From: Tridacna crocea
Lineage: Eukaryota; Mollusca; Bivalvia; Cardiida; Cardiidae
Direction of reading: 5' to 3'
Length of the DNA: 64,000 bases
Assembly: GCA_943736015.1 (NCBI GenBank)
Contig: OX031061.1
Span: forward strand, 13,091,290 to 13,155,289
Shown: piece by piece, positions 18,664 to 30,907 of the stretch
How the letters are laid out: every line of letters begins with the position of its first letter
How positions within the stretch are numbered: the stretch's first letter is position 1
Program-made: the position numbers and the translations under genes
Notes under the pieces: generated by a model
The model's input: only the letters and a program-made list of their open reading frames with translations
Databases searched by the model: none
Told to the model about the DNA's origin: nothing

Positions 18664-21560
18664 TGTTATACCACGCCGAAGGCGGAGGGATATAGTTTTA
18701 GCGTTATCCGTCCGTGTTTCCGTCCTGGCAATTATCTCCAATACCATTGGACGGAATTTCATGAAACTTTATACATGTTTATAATAACCCATTCTGCCGC
18801 AATTTTTTTTAGCTCACCTTAGCACAAAGTGCTAAAGGTGAGCTATTGTGATCTCCCAATGTCGGGTGTCCATCGTCAGTCAACAATTTCTTTAAACATT
18901 TCTCCTCCTAATCTTCTGGGCCAATCTTCATGAAACTTGGCAGGAATGTTCCTTGGGTAAAGCGTTACAAAAGTTGTTCCAAAAATTTAATTCCACCCTT
19001 AACTCTGGTTGCAATGGCAACAAAAAGAAAAAAAAAAACCAAATCTTTGAAAATCTTCTCCTCTGAAACTAGAAGGGGTAGAGCTTTGATATTTGGTATG
19101 TAGCATCTCCTAATGGACCTCTACCAAGATTGTTCAAATTATGCCCCTAGGGTCAAAACTGGCCCTGCCCCGGGGGATAACGCATTTGAGCATAGGAACA
19201 AAGAAGGAAAACTTTAAAAATCTTTTCCTCTGAAACTTGAAGGCGTAGAGCTTTGATATTTGGTATGTCGCAACTCCTAGTAGACCTGTACTAGTAGCGT
19301 CTGTGGACTTCTTCCAAGATTATTCATATGATGCCCCTAGGGTCAAAACTGTCCCCGTCCCAGGGATCACAAGTTTGAAACAAAGGAACAAAGAAGAAAA
19401 ACTTTAAAATTCTTCTTCTCTGAAACAAGGTGCAGGGCTTTGATATTTGGTATGTAGCATCTCCTAGTAGACCTCTACAAAGATTGTTCATATGATGTCC
19501 CTGGGGGTCTAAACTGGCCCCTCCACGGGGGTCACAAGTTTAAAACATAGGAACAAAGGAGGAAAACTTTAAAATTCTTCTTCTCTGAAACTAGAAGGTG
19601 CAGGGCTTTGATATTTGGTATGTAGCATCTCCTAGTGGATCTCTACCAAGATTGTTGAAATGATGTGCCTGGGGTCAAAACTGGCCCCGCCACAGGGGTC
19701 ACAAGTTTGAAACATAGGAACAAAGAAGGAAAACTTTAAAATTCTTCTTCTCTGAAACTAGAAGGTGCAGGGCTTTGATATTTGATATGTAGCATCTCCT
19801 AGTGGATCTCTACCAAGATTATTCATATGATGTCCCTGGGGTCAAAATATCTGAAACTAGAAGGTGCAGGGCTTTGATATTTGGTATGTAGCATCTCCTA
19901 GTGGACCTCTACCAAGATTGTTCATATGATGTCCCTGTGGTCAAAAATATCCCCACCCTGGGGGTCATAATTTTGAAACATAGGAACAAAGAAGGAAAAC
20001 TTTAAAATTCTTCTTCTCTGTAATTAAAAAGTGCAGGGCTTTGATATTTGATGTGTAGCATCTCCTAGTGGACCTCTACCAAGATTGTTCATATGATGTC
20101 CCTGGGGTCAAAACTGGCCCCAACCCGGGGGTCACAAGTTTGAAACATAGGAACAAAGAAGGAAAACTTTAAAATTTTTCTTCTCTAAAACTAGAAGGTG
20201 CAGGGCTTTGATATTTGATACGTAGGATTTCCTAGTGGACCTCTACCAAGATTGTTCATATGACATCCCTGGGATCAAAACTGGCCCCGCCCTTGGGGTC
20301 ACAAGTTTGAAACATAGAAATAAAGAAGGAAAACTTTAAAATTTTTCTTCTCTGAAACTAGAAGATGTAGAGCTTTGATATTTGGTAAGTTGGAATTCCT
20401 AGTAGACTTCTACAATGTTTGTTCATGATGTCCCTAGGGTCCAAACTTGCCCTGCCCCACTGGTCACATGTTCAAAACATAGGAACAAAGAAGGAAAACT
20501 TTAAAAATCTTCTTCTCTGAAACTAAAAGGTGCAGGGCTTTGATATTTGGTATGTAGCATCTTGTAGTGGACCTCTACCAAGATTGTTCATATGATGTCC
20601 CTGGGGTCAAAACTGGCCCCGCCCCGGAAGTCACAAGTTTTAACATAGGAACAAAAAATTCTTCTTCTCTGAAACTGGTAGGCTTAGAGCTTTTATATTT
20701 TGTATGAAGCATATCCTAGTAAACCTCTACCAAGTTTGTTCATATGATGCCCCTGGGTTCCAAACTGGCTCTGCCCTGGGGGTCACAAGTTTGAACATTG
20801 GGGAAAAAAAGGAAAACTTTAAAATTCTTCTTCTTTGAAACCAGAAGGTGTTGAGCTTTGATATTTGGTATAAAGCATCTGCTAGTGGACCTCTGCCAAG
20901 TTTATTCATATGATGCCCCTTGGGCCATAAAATGCCCAGCCCCTGGGGTCACAAGTTTAAACATTAGAACTAAAAAGGAAAAAATTAAAATTTTCTTCTC
21001 TGAAACTAGAAGGTGTAGAGCTTTGATATTTGGTATGTAGCATCTACTAGTGGATCACTACCAAGTTTGTTTATAAGATGTCCCAGGGGTCAAAACTGGC
21101 CCTGCCCTGGGGGTCACAAATTCTTAACCTAGGAACAAAAAAGGAAAACTTTAAAATTGTTCGGAGAGCTTTGATATTTGTTACGTCAAATTGACTTGAG
21201 ACTTGGTGAACATGTTTGTTGTATTGCATGCCCTTTGCAACTATTATACCTCCTTGACAACTGTTGGTGGGATGGGCATATGTTGTGACAATTTGCCACT
21301 CTTGTTTTATTATCATTTGGCCTTGAACCTCAATATTTGTTCTTTATCTTCATTGCAGACCTTTATTGCTTAGTACTCAGGTGAGCAATATAGGACCATC
21401 ATGGTCCTCTTGTTTATTAATGTTTCTCCAGCTTTTGGACATAGTTTCATGAAACTTCATATTTTTATTAAGTTTGTGTTGGCTATCTGGCTATCTCTAA
21501 GATAGTAATTGCCTTTTCAATTTTTGGGGGGCATGCAAAGGTCCTTTTAAGCCCCGGTCA
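18664..21560 (+). mobile_element. Family I element, split by a nested type 1 element
   Basis: The 5' end is GTTATACCACGCCGAAGGCG, a small palindrome, followed by TCCGTCCGTGTTTCC. The core reaches AATTTTTTTT at 18809, and the text resumes at 21416 (TTTCATGAAACTTCATATTT). It ends in the CTATCTCTAAGATAGTAATT domain shared with the type 5 elements at 3.4 and 54.2 kb. Confidence 0.6.
18811..21413 (+). mobile_element. Composite type 1 satellite element, largest in the window
   Basis: The 5' palindrome pairs AGCTCACCTTAGCAC with GTGCTAAAGGTGAGCT around AAA. Then come GTCGTCAGTC-like microsatellite, a head with CTGGTTGCAATGGCAAC, and roughly 13 type 1 monomers of about 165-190 bp (GCTTTGATATTTGGTATGTA, GGGGTCACAAGTTTG). 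Near the 3' end lies a family C 3' fragment (GATGGGCATATGTTGTGAC, ATTTGCCACTCTTGTTTTA). The true 3' end follows: ACTCAGGTGAGC, hairpin GGACCATCATGGTCC, CTCTTGTTT. Confidence 0.9.
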
Positions 21561-21990
21561 CATATTCACGGAAGACCACCACAGAAGAGCTATGGTCTAA
21601 TCGCTCACGGATGACTACGGAAATGATGAATTCCGTAGTCTGCTACGGTTCCAAAACGGATACACAACGGTGTGAGTAAGGATTCGACGGATCTACAGCC
21701 AAAATGTAGGTCAGAGTTCCAGGAGTGATACGGACTGTTACGGTTCGACATGGTTTAATAAGGAGCGACACGAATCAGGATGATTGTAGAACGGATACAC
21801 TACGATTTGCTACGGTACAGGTACGGATTAGTATGAATAAGAACGATCCGATACGTATTAGTACGAATCGTCATGGATCGATACGGACATACCACGATTT
21901 AGCATTCCGTTCAAGTGCTCTAGCCTGCTCACTTTCAAAATGCAACAAGTTCGGCCATGAGAGCCTCATACTGGCCATGGAGGGGTCTTC
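21560..21990. repeat. TACGGA/ACGGAT-rich sequence
   Basis: Dense TACGG, ACGGATAC and ATTCCGTAG strings and many CpG. It begins GCCCCGGTCACATATTC. A similar text occurs inverted at 24470-24680 and in its duplicate at 30584-30794. Probably a mobile element family; ends not defined. Confidence 0.5.
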
Positions 21991-22049
21991 GTAAAAGCCA
22001 ATCTCTAGTCCACATATTCTCTGTCTTTTATTACCTGATTATTATAATC

Positions 22050-23790
22050 AATAACTCATCACAAGTTGACAAAATTTGGCCTCCACGAAATTGAAAGTAC
22101 AATGTATCTGCAGATAACAACTGTAAATTCGGTACAAATGAGCCTCAGTTCTACAATAAGGTAGAAAGCATTGTGGGAAATGGAGAAAATGCCCATTTTG
22201 AACATTTTTTAGCTCACCTGAGCACAACATGCTCAAGGGGAGCTTTTAGGGTCACTGGGTGTCCGTCCTGCATCGTCAACAATTCTTTAAACATCAACTC
22301 CTCAACCGCTGGGCCGATTTGGACCAAACTTGGCTGGAATGTTCCTTGGGAGATCCTCTTTAAAAATTGTTTACAGAATTTGATTCCATCAAAAACTCTG
22401 GTTGCCATGGCAACCAAATGGAATTTTTTAGCAAATTCTTTAAAAATCTTCTCCTCTGAAACCGCTGGTCGGATTTTGAAATTATTTCACGGATACGTTC
22501 CTTGGGTGACCCTTTTCAGAAATTGCTTGTGAAATTTTGATCCGTCAAAAATTGTGGCTCTGGTGAATGGGGGCTACTTGCACTATACAGAAATCAAGGA
22601 ATTCTTTAAAAATCTTCTCCTCTGAAACCACAGGTCGGATTTTGAAATAATTTCACAGATATGTTCCTTGGGTGACCCTTTTCAAAAATTGTTTGTGAAA
22701 TTTTGATCCGTCAAAAAATGTGGCTCTGGTGAGTGGGGGCTACTTGCACTATACAGAAATGAAGGAATTCTTAAAAAATCTTCTTCTCTGAAACCGCTGG
22801 TCAGATTTTGAAGTAATTTTACAGAGTTGTTCCTTGGGTGACCCTTTTCAAAAATGTTCACGAAATTTTGAATGGTCAAGAAACATGGCTCTGGTGAATG
22901 GGGGCTATTTGCACTATAGGGAAATGAGGAAATTCTTAAAAATTTTTCTTCTCTGAAACCGCTGGTAAGATTTTAAAATAATTTCTCAGGGATGTTCCTT
23001 GGGTGACCCTTTTCAAAAGTTGTTTGCGAAATTTTGATTGGTCAAGAAACATGGCTCTGGTGAATGGGGGCTACTTGCACTATAGGGAAATGAAGAAATT
23101 TTTAAAAATTCTTCTTCTCTGAAACAGCTGGACAGATTTTGAAATGATTTCACAGAGATGATCCTTGGGTGACCCTTTTCAAAAACTTTTGATCAGTCAA
23201 GAAACACGGCTCTGGTGAATGGGGGCTACTTGCACTATATGGAAATGAAGAAATTCTTGAAAATTCTTCTTCTCTGAAACTCATAGTCAGATTTTAAAAT
23301 AATTTGACAGAGATTTTCCTTGGGTGATCCTTGCTTTTGTGAATGGGGGCTACTTGCACTATATGGACATGATGAAATTCTTGAAAATTCTCTTTCTCTG
23401 AAACCCCTGGTCAGATTTTAAAAGAAATTTTCCGAAATGTTCCTTGGGTGACCCTTTTTAAAACTTGTTCCTAAATTTTGATCCATCAAGAAACATGGCT
23501 CTCGTGGATGGGGGATACTTGCTCTTATACAGAAATGAAGAATTCTTAAAAATTCTTCTTTTTCAAACTGACGTTCAGATTTCAAAATGAATTTTACAGG
23601 TGACCTTTTGAAAGTTGCTTAGCAAAATTATAAATTTGGTTCCAATGTTTCAATACCTCAAAAAGAAAAATAGGCTATGGTCATCTCAAAAATTCAGGTG
23701 AGCGATCCAGGGCCATCTTGGCCCTCTTGATTCGATTTCCTAGAATCAGAATGTTTTGTTCACATGTCTGTTGCAGACCCATAAAAAGAA
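22050..23790. mobile_element. piggyBac-like MITE interrupted by a type 2 element
   Basis: The left half runs from about 22050 to GAGAAAATGCCCATTTTGAA. The right half resumes at about 23732 (AGAATGTTTTGTTCAC, GACCCATAAAAAGAAGGGAT). The extreme right terminus is deleted here but still present in the duplicate (GGTAAAGGGTTC, about 29900-29911). Confidence 0.75.
22208..23731 (+). mobile_element. Type 2 satellite element inside a MITE palindrome
   Basis: 5' palindrome AGCTCACCTGAGCACAACAT/GCTCAAGGGGAGC, then GTGTCCGTC and head GGTTGCCATGGCAACC. Eight or so type 2 monomers of about 165 bp follow (GGCTCTGGTGAATGGGGGCT). The 3' end has TTCAGGTGAGCGATCCAG, hairpin GGGCCATCTTGGCCC and CTCTTG. The target is the TTTT just right of the MITE centre. 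Confidence 0.9.
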
Positions 23791-23919
23791 GGGATCGATG
23801 TAAATATTGATCAATAACGTGTCTCTTATGTTCATAAAATCTGCTGTTTATTTCACAATTACACTGATTATCGTGAATGTTTATGTTTTAAAAGTAAAGT
23901 GCTTGTCTTTATAGTCAGT

Positions 23920-24110
23920 ATCATCCATTTCGAAAGGGCCAGCCTGGCACCAGGCAGGCAACCAGTCACCATACATCAAACAAGCTGGCGGTTCACCAAC
24001 CAGCCATATCTGGACAAGCTCCTGGCGGGGCTCAAACCTTTGACATCCCGTTTTGTTGGCGGTTGCCTGAACCACCATAAACGGTTACAGTTTTATGTAC
24101 ATGTACTCGT
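23920..24110 (-). mobile_element. tRNA-derived SINE-like segment
   Basis: On the minus strand GGTGGTTCAGGCAACC and GGTTTGAGCCCCGCC are placed like A and B boxes. An imperfect direct/inverted repeat body follows (GGCTGGTTGGTGAACC, TGGTTGCCTGCCTGG). The identical segment is at 30034-30224 in the second unit. A read-through frame covers it but has no independent support. Confidence 0.35.
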
Positions 24111-24455
24111 ACTATTTGATCATTTTACTTGCATGTTTAGCATCGTTGTTTGGATAGAATGTGACATTATAATACCGATGTTTTCTCATTTTTGCACAAT
24201 GTTTTGTAAAATATGTAACCTTAAATTAAAGGTTTTAGTAGTGGAACGATAAAAATATAATTATTACATCTATGTATGTCATCAAGCTGCTGGACCAGTG
24301 CCTTGACATTTTGTGCCATACCAATATCCAATTGCAGTCAATTTATTGCAAACGTCATTTGTTGACGGTTCATGATTGTGAATTCAACAACAAAGCGCTA
24401 TCTACAATGACAAAGTAAAAATACCCTTGTTGAAGTACATGATTCTGAATTTATC

Positions 24456-24700
24456 CTACCAAACAATAGTGGTCCGTACAATTCCGTACTGTGTCGTGTT
24501 GCAACATAGTAAACCATAAAAGACCGTGCGAATCCCTGCCTCTCCGTAGTACAACGTATTAAGGTCATGACTTTCTGTTGGTATTTTATTTACCCCATTT
24601 CTACCTCTTTTCCTTGAACGTGGACTGACATAAGTATAAACCTGAAAGGCTAAGATACAGTCAATCGTCCTTTTCATAATTCTATTTGATATTTAGGAAA
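24456..24700. repeat. Inverted copy of the TACGGA-rich family
   Basis: Contains GTGGTCCGTACAATTCCGTA, GTGTCGTGTTGCAAC and CCGTAGTACAACG. These are the complement style of the stretch at 21560-21990. Duplicated at 30570-30814. Confidence 0.45.
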
Positions 24701-24755
24701 ACTTTGCTTGAAAAGGAGAAAGAGGTGGATAATGTAAAATTAATTTTAATAGATA

Positions 24756-25551
24756 CAGTCGAATCTCTACCTCGAAGTTCGGGGGACACTGGTAAAAACT
24801 TCGAGTTATAGAAAGTTCGACGTGTAGATCATCGGAGTTCTCGAAACTAGGTACGAATTGGATAGATGGCGAAATACCGGAAGTAAATAGAGGCATCATT
24901 TGATTTGTCTTCATTCGACTAATCGAATATAAAATAAGATAAAATCGAATAGAAAAATAAGATAAAATAAGTTTTATTATTATTATTTATTTATTCATTA
25001 AGAAACATTGTTTTTATACAAATTCTACAACTACTATGAACAATAAACATAAAAATTGCACATTGACCGGGTCCTTCACCAAACAAGTTCTGTATGGAAT
25101 TAGCGTTGGGTTCTTCACTCGTCAATGTAAATGACAAATGTAACACAAAAAAATTTTTTCCGACCCTTTCACTCAAATCACTCAAACTTTGAAGTTTTAA
25201 TCTCACAGTCAAACTATCAATCCAAAATCAAACAAACAATCGATAATCAATATACTGTAATACAGTTGTTAATTACCGGAGATGACAAGTCGAAAGGTGT
25301 GAAAAACCTGATTGACAGGAAACATCGTCCTTTACAAATTTACTTCGAGGTAAAGATGTGTGAATACGTTCAAACAATGGTGATTGGACCTTGAAATTCA
25401 TTCGACGTATGGATAAATTTCGAGGTACGGATAACGACGTATGGAGGTTGAATTATATTGAAATAAAGAGCAATGAGATCGGGACCTGAAAAAAACTTCG
25501 ACGTAGGGATAAGTTCGACTAAGGAACGTTCGCGCTAAGGACGTTCGACTG
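24756..25551. mobile_element. TA-flanked pogo/Tigger-like non-autonomous element
   Basis: 796 bp that starts CAGTCGAATCTCTACCTCGA, ends ACGTTCGACTG, and is flanked by TA on both sides (24754-24755, 25552-25553). The matching empty site in the second unit is AGATATTCC with a single TA at 30868-30869. CAGTCGAA ends and TA duplication are typical of pogo-type Tc1/mariner relatives. Sub-terminal ACTTCGAG/ACGTCGAAG motifs recur. No transposase frame. Confidence 0.92.
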
Positions 25552-25591
25552 TATTCCAAATACAAAGTTATTGTTTCTATACTTGCCCAAG

Positions 25592-25659
25592 GTCTACTAA
25601 AATAGGCCATGCAGAACAACAACAAGAAACCACTCAGAAAGTAATTACCACTGAATTCA
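25592..25659 (+). CDS. Possible exon (first copy of a duplicated exon)
   Basis: The 3' splice site TTGTTTCTATACTTGCCCAAG precedes 68 nt: one base, 22 codons (begins STKIGHAEQQQETTQKVITT, ends EF), one base. The donor is TCA|GTAAGC. The Gln/Thr-rich text is protein-like and is preserved without change of frame in the second unit at 30908-30975. It lies 39 bp after the TA-flanked element. The exon at 39359 would continue it in phase. Gene identity unknown. Confidence 0.35.
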
Positions 25660-26229
25660 GTAAGCCAATAGCTGGCAAGTGATTAGTAGAGAAGAAACAA
25701 AGAGAAAAAAAAGGAAAATATCTTATATTGGTTATGTAGCCTTTTTTGGGCAACTTCAGATTTTGTGACAGAGTTTCACAAAGACCTGTGGCACTGTCAC
25801 ATGACCAATAAGGTGTTGATAAGGAGGATTTGTGTTTAAATCAGTATGATAACGTTATGATGACATTATATCTGATGTAATAAAATTAGAGTTACTGACT
25901 GCTAAAATATAATGATCATCCCCTTATTCAAACACCCAAAATGCACATCTTCATTGAATAGAATAGTGCATTGCATGATTGTATATGATTGCAAAGAAAA
26001 ATATATCTTGTTATATATATCTGTATTTTCCAAGATTTGTTTGTAGCATAAAAACTAAATAGTCCTCTGTAAAGGCTTATGAGGAGACTGGTAAGCCTTC
26101 GCATGTTATGTTATCATAATCTATGTTCGGCAGATTGATAGAGCTGTTAGGTTATTCTCAAATTGGAAAATCAAATCAGGTTGAGTAATCATTGAATATG
26201 AGAAACTGCACCTCAGTCCTCAGGTTTTT

Positions 26230-28197
26230 TTAGCTCACCTGAGCACGAAGTGCTCATCGTGAGCTTTTGTGATCGCCCAATGTCCGTCGTCCGTCATGCG
26301 GTGTGCGTCGTCCATCGTGCGTCGTCCGTCATCCACAATTTCTTTAAACCTCTTCTCCTCCTTAACCACTGGGCCAATCTTGATGAAACTTGGCAGGGAT
26401 GTTTCTTGGGTGAAGCTCTACCGAAGTTGTTCAAGAGATTGAATTCCAGCCATAATTCTGGTTGCCATGGCAACCAAAAGGAAAAAAATAGCAAAATCTT
26501 TGAAAATCTTTTTCTCTGAAACTAGGAGGCGTAGAGCTTTGATATTTGGTGTGTAGCATCTCCTAGTGGACCTCTACGGAGATTGTTCATATGATGCCCC
26601 TGGGGTCAAAACTGGCCCCGGCCCGGGGGTCACAAGATTGAAACATAGGAACAAAGAAGGAAAACTTTAAAATTCTTCTTCTCTGTAATTAAAACGTGCA
26701 GGGCTTTGATATTTGATATGTAGCATCTCCTAGTGGACCTCTACCAAGATTGTTCATATGATGTCCCTGGGGTCAAAACTGGCCTCAACCCGGGGGTCAC
26801 AAGTTTGAAACATAGGAACAAAGAAGGAAAACTTTAAAATTCTTCTTCTCTGTAATTAAAACGTGCAGGGCTTTGATATTTGATATGTAGCATCTCCTAG
26901 TGGACCTCTACCAAGATTGTTCATATGATGTCCCTGGGGTCAAAACTGGCCTCAACCCGGGGGTCACAAGTTTGAAACATAGGAACAAAGAAGGAAAACT
27001 TTAAAAATCTTCTTCTCTGAAACTAGAAGGCGTAGAGCTTTGATATTTGGTATGTAGCATCTCATTGTGGACCTCTACCAGGATTGTTCATATGATGCCC
27101 CTGGGGTCAAAAATGGCCCTTCCCCGGGGGTCACAAGTTTAAAACATACGAACAAAGAAGGAAAACTTTAAAATTTTTCTTCTCTGAAACTAGGTGGTGC
27201 AGTGCTTTGATATTTGGAATGTAGCATCTCCTAGTGGACCTCTACCAAGATTGTTCATATGATGCCCCTGGGGTCAAAACTAGCACCGCCCCACGGGTCA
27301 CAAGTTTGAAACTTAGGAACAAAGAAGGAAAACTTTAAAATTCTTCTTCTCTGAAACTAGAAGGTGCAGAGCTTTGATATTTGGTGTGTAGCATTTCCTA
27401 GTCGACCTCTACCAAGATTGTTCATATGATGCCCCTGGGGTCAAACTTAGCCCTGCCCCGGGGGTCACAAGTTTGTATTATAGGAAAAAAAAAGGAAATC
27501 TTTAAAATTCTTCTCTGAAACTAGAAGGCATAGAGCTTTGATATTTGGAATGTAGCATCTCCTAGTGGACCTCTATCAAGAGTATTCATATGATGCCCCT
27601 GGGGTCAAAACTGGCCCTGCCCTGGGTGTCACAAGTTTGAAACAAAGGAACGAAGAAGGAAAACTTTAAAATTCTACTTCTCTGAAACTAGAAGGCGTAG
27701 AGCTTTGATATTTTGTTAGTAGCATTTCCTAGTGGACCTCAACCAAGATTGTTCATATGATGCCCCTGGGGTCAAAACTAGCCCAGCCCCGGGGGTCACA
27801 AGTTTGTATTATAGGAACAAAGAAGGAAATCTTTAAAATTCTTCTTCTCTGAAACTAGAAGGCGTAGAGCTTTGATATTTGGAATGTAGCATCTTCTAGT
27901 GGACCTCTACCAAGATTGTTCATATGAATCCCCTGGGGTTAAAAAAAAGGGCCCTGCCTCGGGGGTCACAAGTTTGAAACATAGGAACAAAGAAGGAAAT
28001 CTTTAAAATTCTTCTTCTCTGAAACTAGAAGGCGTAGAGCTTTGATATTTTGTTAGTAGCATTTCCTAGTGGACCTCTACCAAGTTTTTTCTTAGGATCC
28101 CCCTGAGGTCAAAACTGGCCCTGCCCAGGGGTCACAAGTTTCATTTTACAGCTTGGTACTCAGGTAAGCGATATAGGACCATCCTGGTCCTCTTGTT
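26230..28197 (+). mobile_element. Type 1 satellite element in unit A
   Basis: 5' palindrome AGCTCACCTGAGCACGAAGT / GTGCTCATCGTGAGCT, then GTCCGTCGTCCGTC-type microsatellite and head GGTTGCCATGGCAACC. About eleven type 1 monomers follow, with at least two adjacent ones almost identical (26660-27000). The 3' end has CTCAGGTAAGCG, hairpin GGACCATCCTGGTCC and CTCTTGTTT. Confidence 0.92.
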
Positions 28198-28282
28198 TTT
28201 TCAATCATCAGTATTACAGAACAGCATCTGAAAGCAGTCAAATAGCAAATATTTACAGATCACTAGTTTTGGAAAAAAAAAA

Positions 28283-28862
28283 AAGATATCATCATCGAGC
28301 TATGTTGATCCATCTTAGCGAGCCAAGGTTATGATCACTATGTGGATCTTACCTTGGCCGATCAAGCCCGATTTCAAGATTCCGGCAACATATGCCCCCC
28401 TATTGGATGTTGGCTACTATCCCCATTTACATCATATTTCTGATAGCCAATCAAATATCATTTTACAAACCGCTTATGGATACAATTATTCATCATGAAG
28501 CAATAAGCACTCACATACTCTGACATTCCATCGTCAGGTGCTGGAATATAGCCTAAAACCTCCAGTAATATTGATTGGTCACACTTAAAATTTCTATAAA
28601 TGTTATTGGTCTTCTTTTTTTCGGTAATAAATCATTACAGATCCTGCACATATCCACAGAAGTATCCAAGTTAACTACCTATTTTTATTCGAAAGGTATC
28701 AAAAATGAAATGCTACGAGCAATTTGATTCGTGCAGTTAGAGCTTGCTGCAACTAATAAAAATGCATATCACTGGAATGTCGAAATCAAGTTCGATCCGC
28801 CAAGGGTATAGCAGCGTAGTGGATCGTCACCCTTGGCTTGCGAAGATGATGTTGATCAGGCT
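28283..28862. mobile_element. TIR element with CATCTT(A/C)GC(G/A)AGCCAAGG ends, unit A
   Basis: The left part (GATCCATCTTAGCGAGCCAA, GTGGATCTTACCTTGGC) is imperfectly complementary to the right part (TTCGATCCGCCAAGGGTA, CCCTTGGCTTGCGAAGATGA), over about 60 bp. The internal part is AT-rich. The same element is in unit B at about 33262-33845. Target duplication not determined. Confidence 0.65.
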
Positions 28863-28869
28863 CTAAAAT

Positions 28870-29577
28870 CTTTCTATTATATGGAATCATCAGATCAAAG
28901 AAATGGGGGAGCTGGTATAATTACACTGTTTGCCTTTGAAGTCTTGGTATCTTCGTTATCATAATTTTGAGCAATAATCATTTCACCTAGCTTTTAAGAT
29001 ACCTGTCAGAGGCTTTTTAAAGGACCATAACTGTTAGGTCTCTGGTGCCATTAGGAAATTGAACCTGTGTTTGTAAGGCAAAATTCTTCCTAATGTTTTG
29101 CAGCATGCAGCCCAGTTTTCTTTGTTGAGCTATGTATGACCTCAGAATAAGCAATGTCTCATTCTTAATTGTTTTAACTAACTTATTTCAACTTCTGAGT
29201 TTGTTACTGAGAATAAAAAATGTTACTAAAATTTTTTGCCATAACCTTACACGAAGAAAAAAATAGGCTTAGCCTATGTATACTTGATGCACGAGCAAGC
29301 CAAGCTTGCATCATACCAGTTAACAAGAAAAATACAGTAATGTAGTAAATAGATTTCAGTATCAGTAACATCGTAGGATTGATTTGCAAAAACATAGATC
29401 TATTTGTGTTTATCAATTTAACAACTCTTCTCGTATACAATTAAATCCAGCAGCTCCATTTCCCACAACATAATTACCCAATGTACGTGAAAATCACTTG
29501 AGTTTCTGTTGGCGTGTCAAGGATAAATATTGTAGAGTTCATTTAATGTTTACTAAATGTTTACTGAGTTAATTTCA
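28870..29577. other. Non-repetitive tail of unit A, nothing recognised
   Basis: AT-rich sequence repeated only as part of the duplication (33850-34555). No splice-supported exon. A 78-codon minus-strand frame at 29204-29440 is kept in both units but has no other support. Confidence 0.4.
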
Positions 29578-30907
29578 GATCCATCAGGAAACATGGCTCT
29601 CGTGGATGGGGGATACTTGCTCTTATACAGAAATGAAGAATTCTTAAAAATTCTTCTTTTTCAAACTGACGTTCAGATTTCAAAATGAATTTTACAGGTG
29701 ACCTTTTGAAAGTTTCTTAGCAAAATTATAAATTTGGTTCCAATGTTTCAATACCTCAAAAAGAAAAATAGGCTATGGTCATCTCAAAAATTCAGGTGAG
29801 CAATCCAGGGCTATCTTGGCCCTCTTGATTCGATTTCCTAGAATCAGAATGTTTTGTTCACATGTCTGTTGCAGACCCATAAAAAGAAGGGATCGAATGG
29901 TAAAGGGTTCAATGAAAATATTGATCAATAACGTTTCTCTTATGTTCATAAAATCTGCTGTTTATTTCACAATTACACTGATTATCGTGAATGTTTATGT
30001 TTTAAAAGTAAAGTGCTTGTCTTTATAGTCAGTATCATCCATTTCGAAAGGGCCAGCCTGGCACCAGGCAGGCAACCAGTCACCATACATCAAACAAGCT
30101 GGTGGTTCACCAACCAGCCATATCTGGACAAGCTCCTGGCGGGGCTCAAACCTTTGACATCCCGTTTTGTTGGCGGTTGCCTGAACCACCATAAACGGTT
30201 ACAGTTTTATGTACATGTACTCGTACTATTTGATCATTTTACTTGCATGTTTAGCATCGTTGTTTGGATAGAATGTGACATTATAATACCAATGTTTATT
30301 CATTTTCGCACAATGTTTTGTAAAATATGTAACCTTAAATTAAAGGTTTTAGTAGTGGAACAATAAAAATATAATTATTACATCTATGTATGTCATCAAG
30401 CTGCTGGACCAGTGCCTTGACATTTTGTGCCATACCAATATCCAATTGCAGCCAATTTATTGCAAACGTCATTTGTTGACGGTTCATGATTGTGAATTCA
30501 ACAACAAAGCACTATCTACAATGACAAAGTAAAAATACCCTTGTTGAAGTACATGATTCTGAATTTATCCTACCAAACAATAGTGGTCCGTACGATTCCG
30601 TACTGTGTCGTGTTGCAACATAGTAAACCAAAGAAGACCGTGCGAATCCCTGCCTCTCCGTAGTACAACGTATTAAGGTCATGACTTTCTGTTGGTATTT
30701 TATTTACCCCATTTCTACCTCTTTTCCTTGAACGTGGACTGACATAAGTATAAACCTGAAAGGCTAAGATGCAGTCAATCGTCCTTTTCATAATTCTATT
30801 TGATATTTAGGAAAACTTTGCTTGAAAAGGAGAAAGAGGTGGATAATGTAAAATTAATTTTAATAGATATTCCAAATACAAAGTTATTGTTTCTATACTT
30901 GCCCAAG

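Larger units (their letters stand above)
23480..29577. repeat. Tandem duplication, unit A (about 6.1 kb)
   Basis: The sequence from GATCCATCAAGAAACATGGC onward recurs from 29578 in the same order with only scattered differences. Unit A starts inside the type 2 element ending at 23731. It carries a SINE-like stretch, the TA-flanked element at 24756, an exon candidate, a type 1 element, and a TIR element. It ends at TTTCA before GAT 29578-29580. Confidence 0.95.

Noticed and set aside
23899-24252. A 117-codon frame, conserved in both duplicated units
   Set aside because: Conservation is explained by the recent duplication. The frame runs through a SINE-like segment and lacks splice support.
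24756-25551. Transposase remnant inside the TA-flanked element
   Set aside because: Its short frames show no DDE-type motif or helix-turn-helix pattern that I can recognise, so it is non-autonomous.
29204-29440. A 78-codon minus-strand frame kept in both units
   Set aside because: Unit-to-unit identity alone preserves it. Composition is that of random AT-rich DNA.
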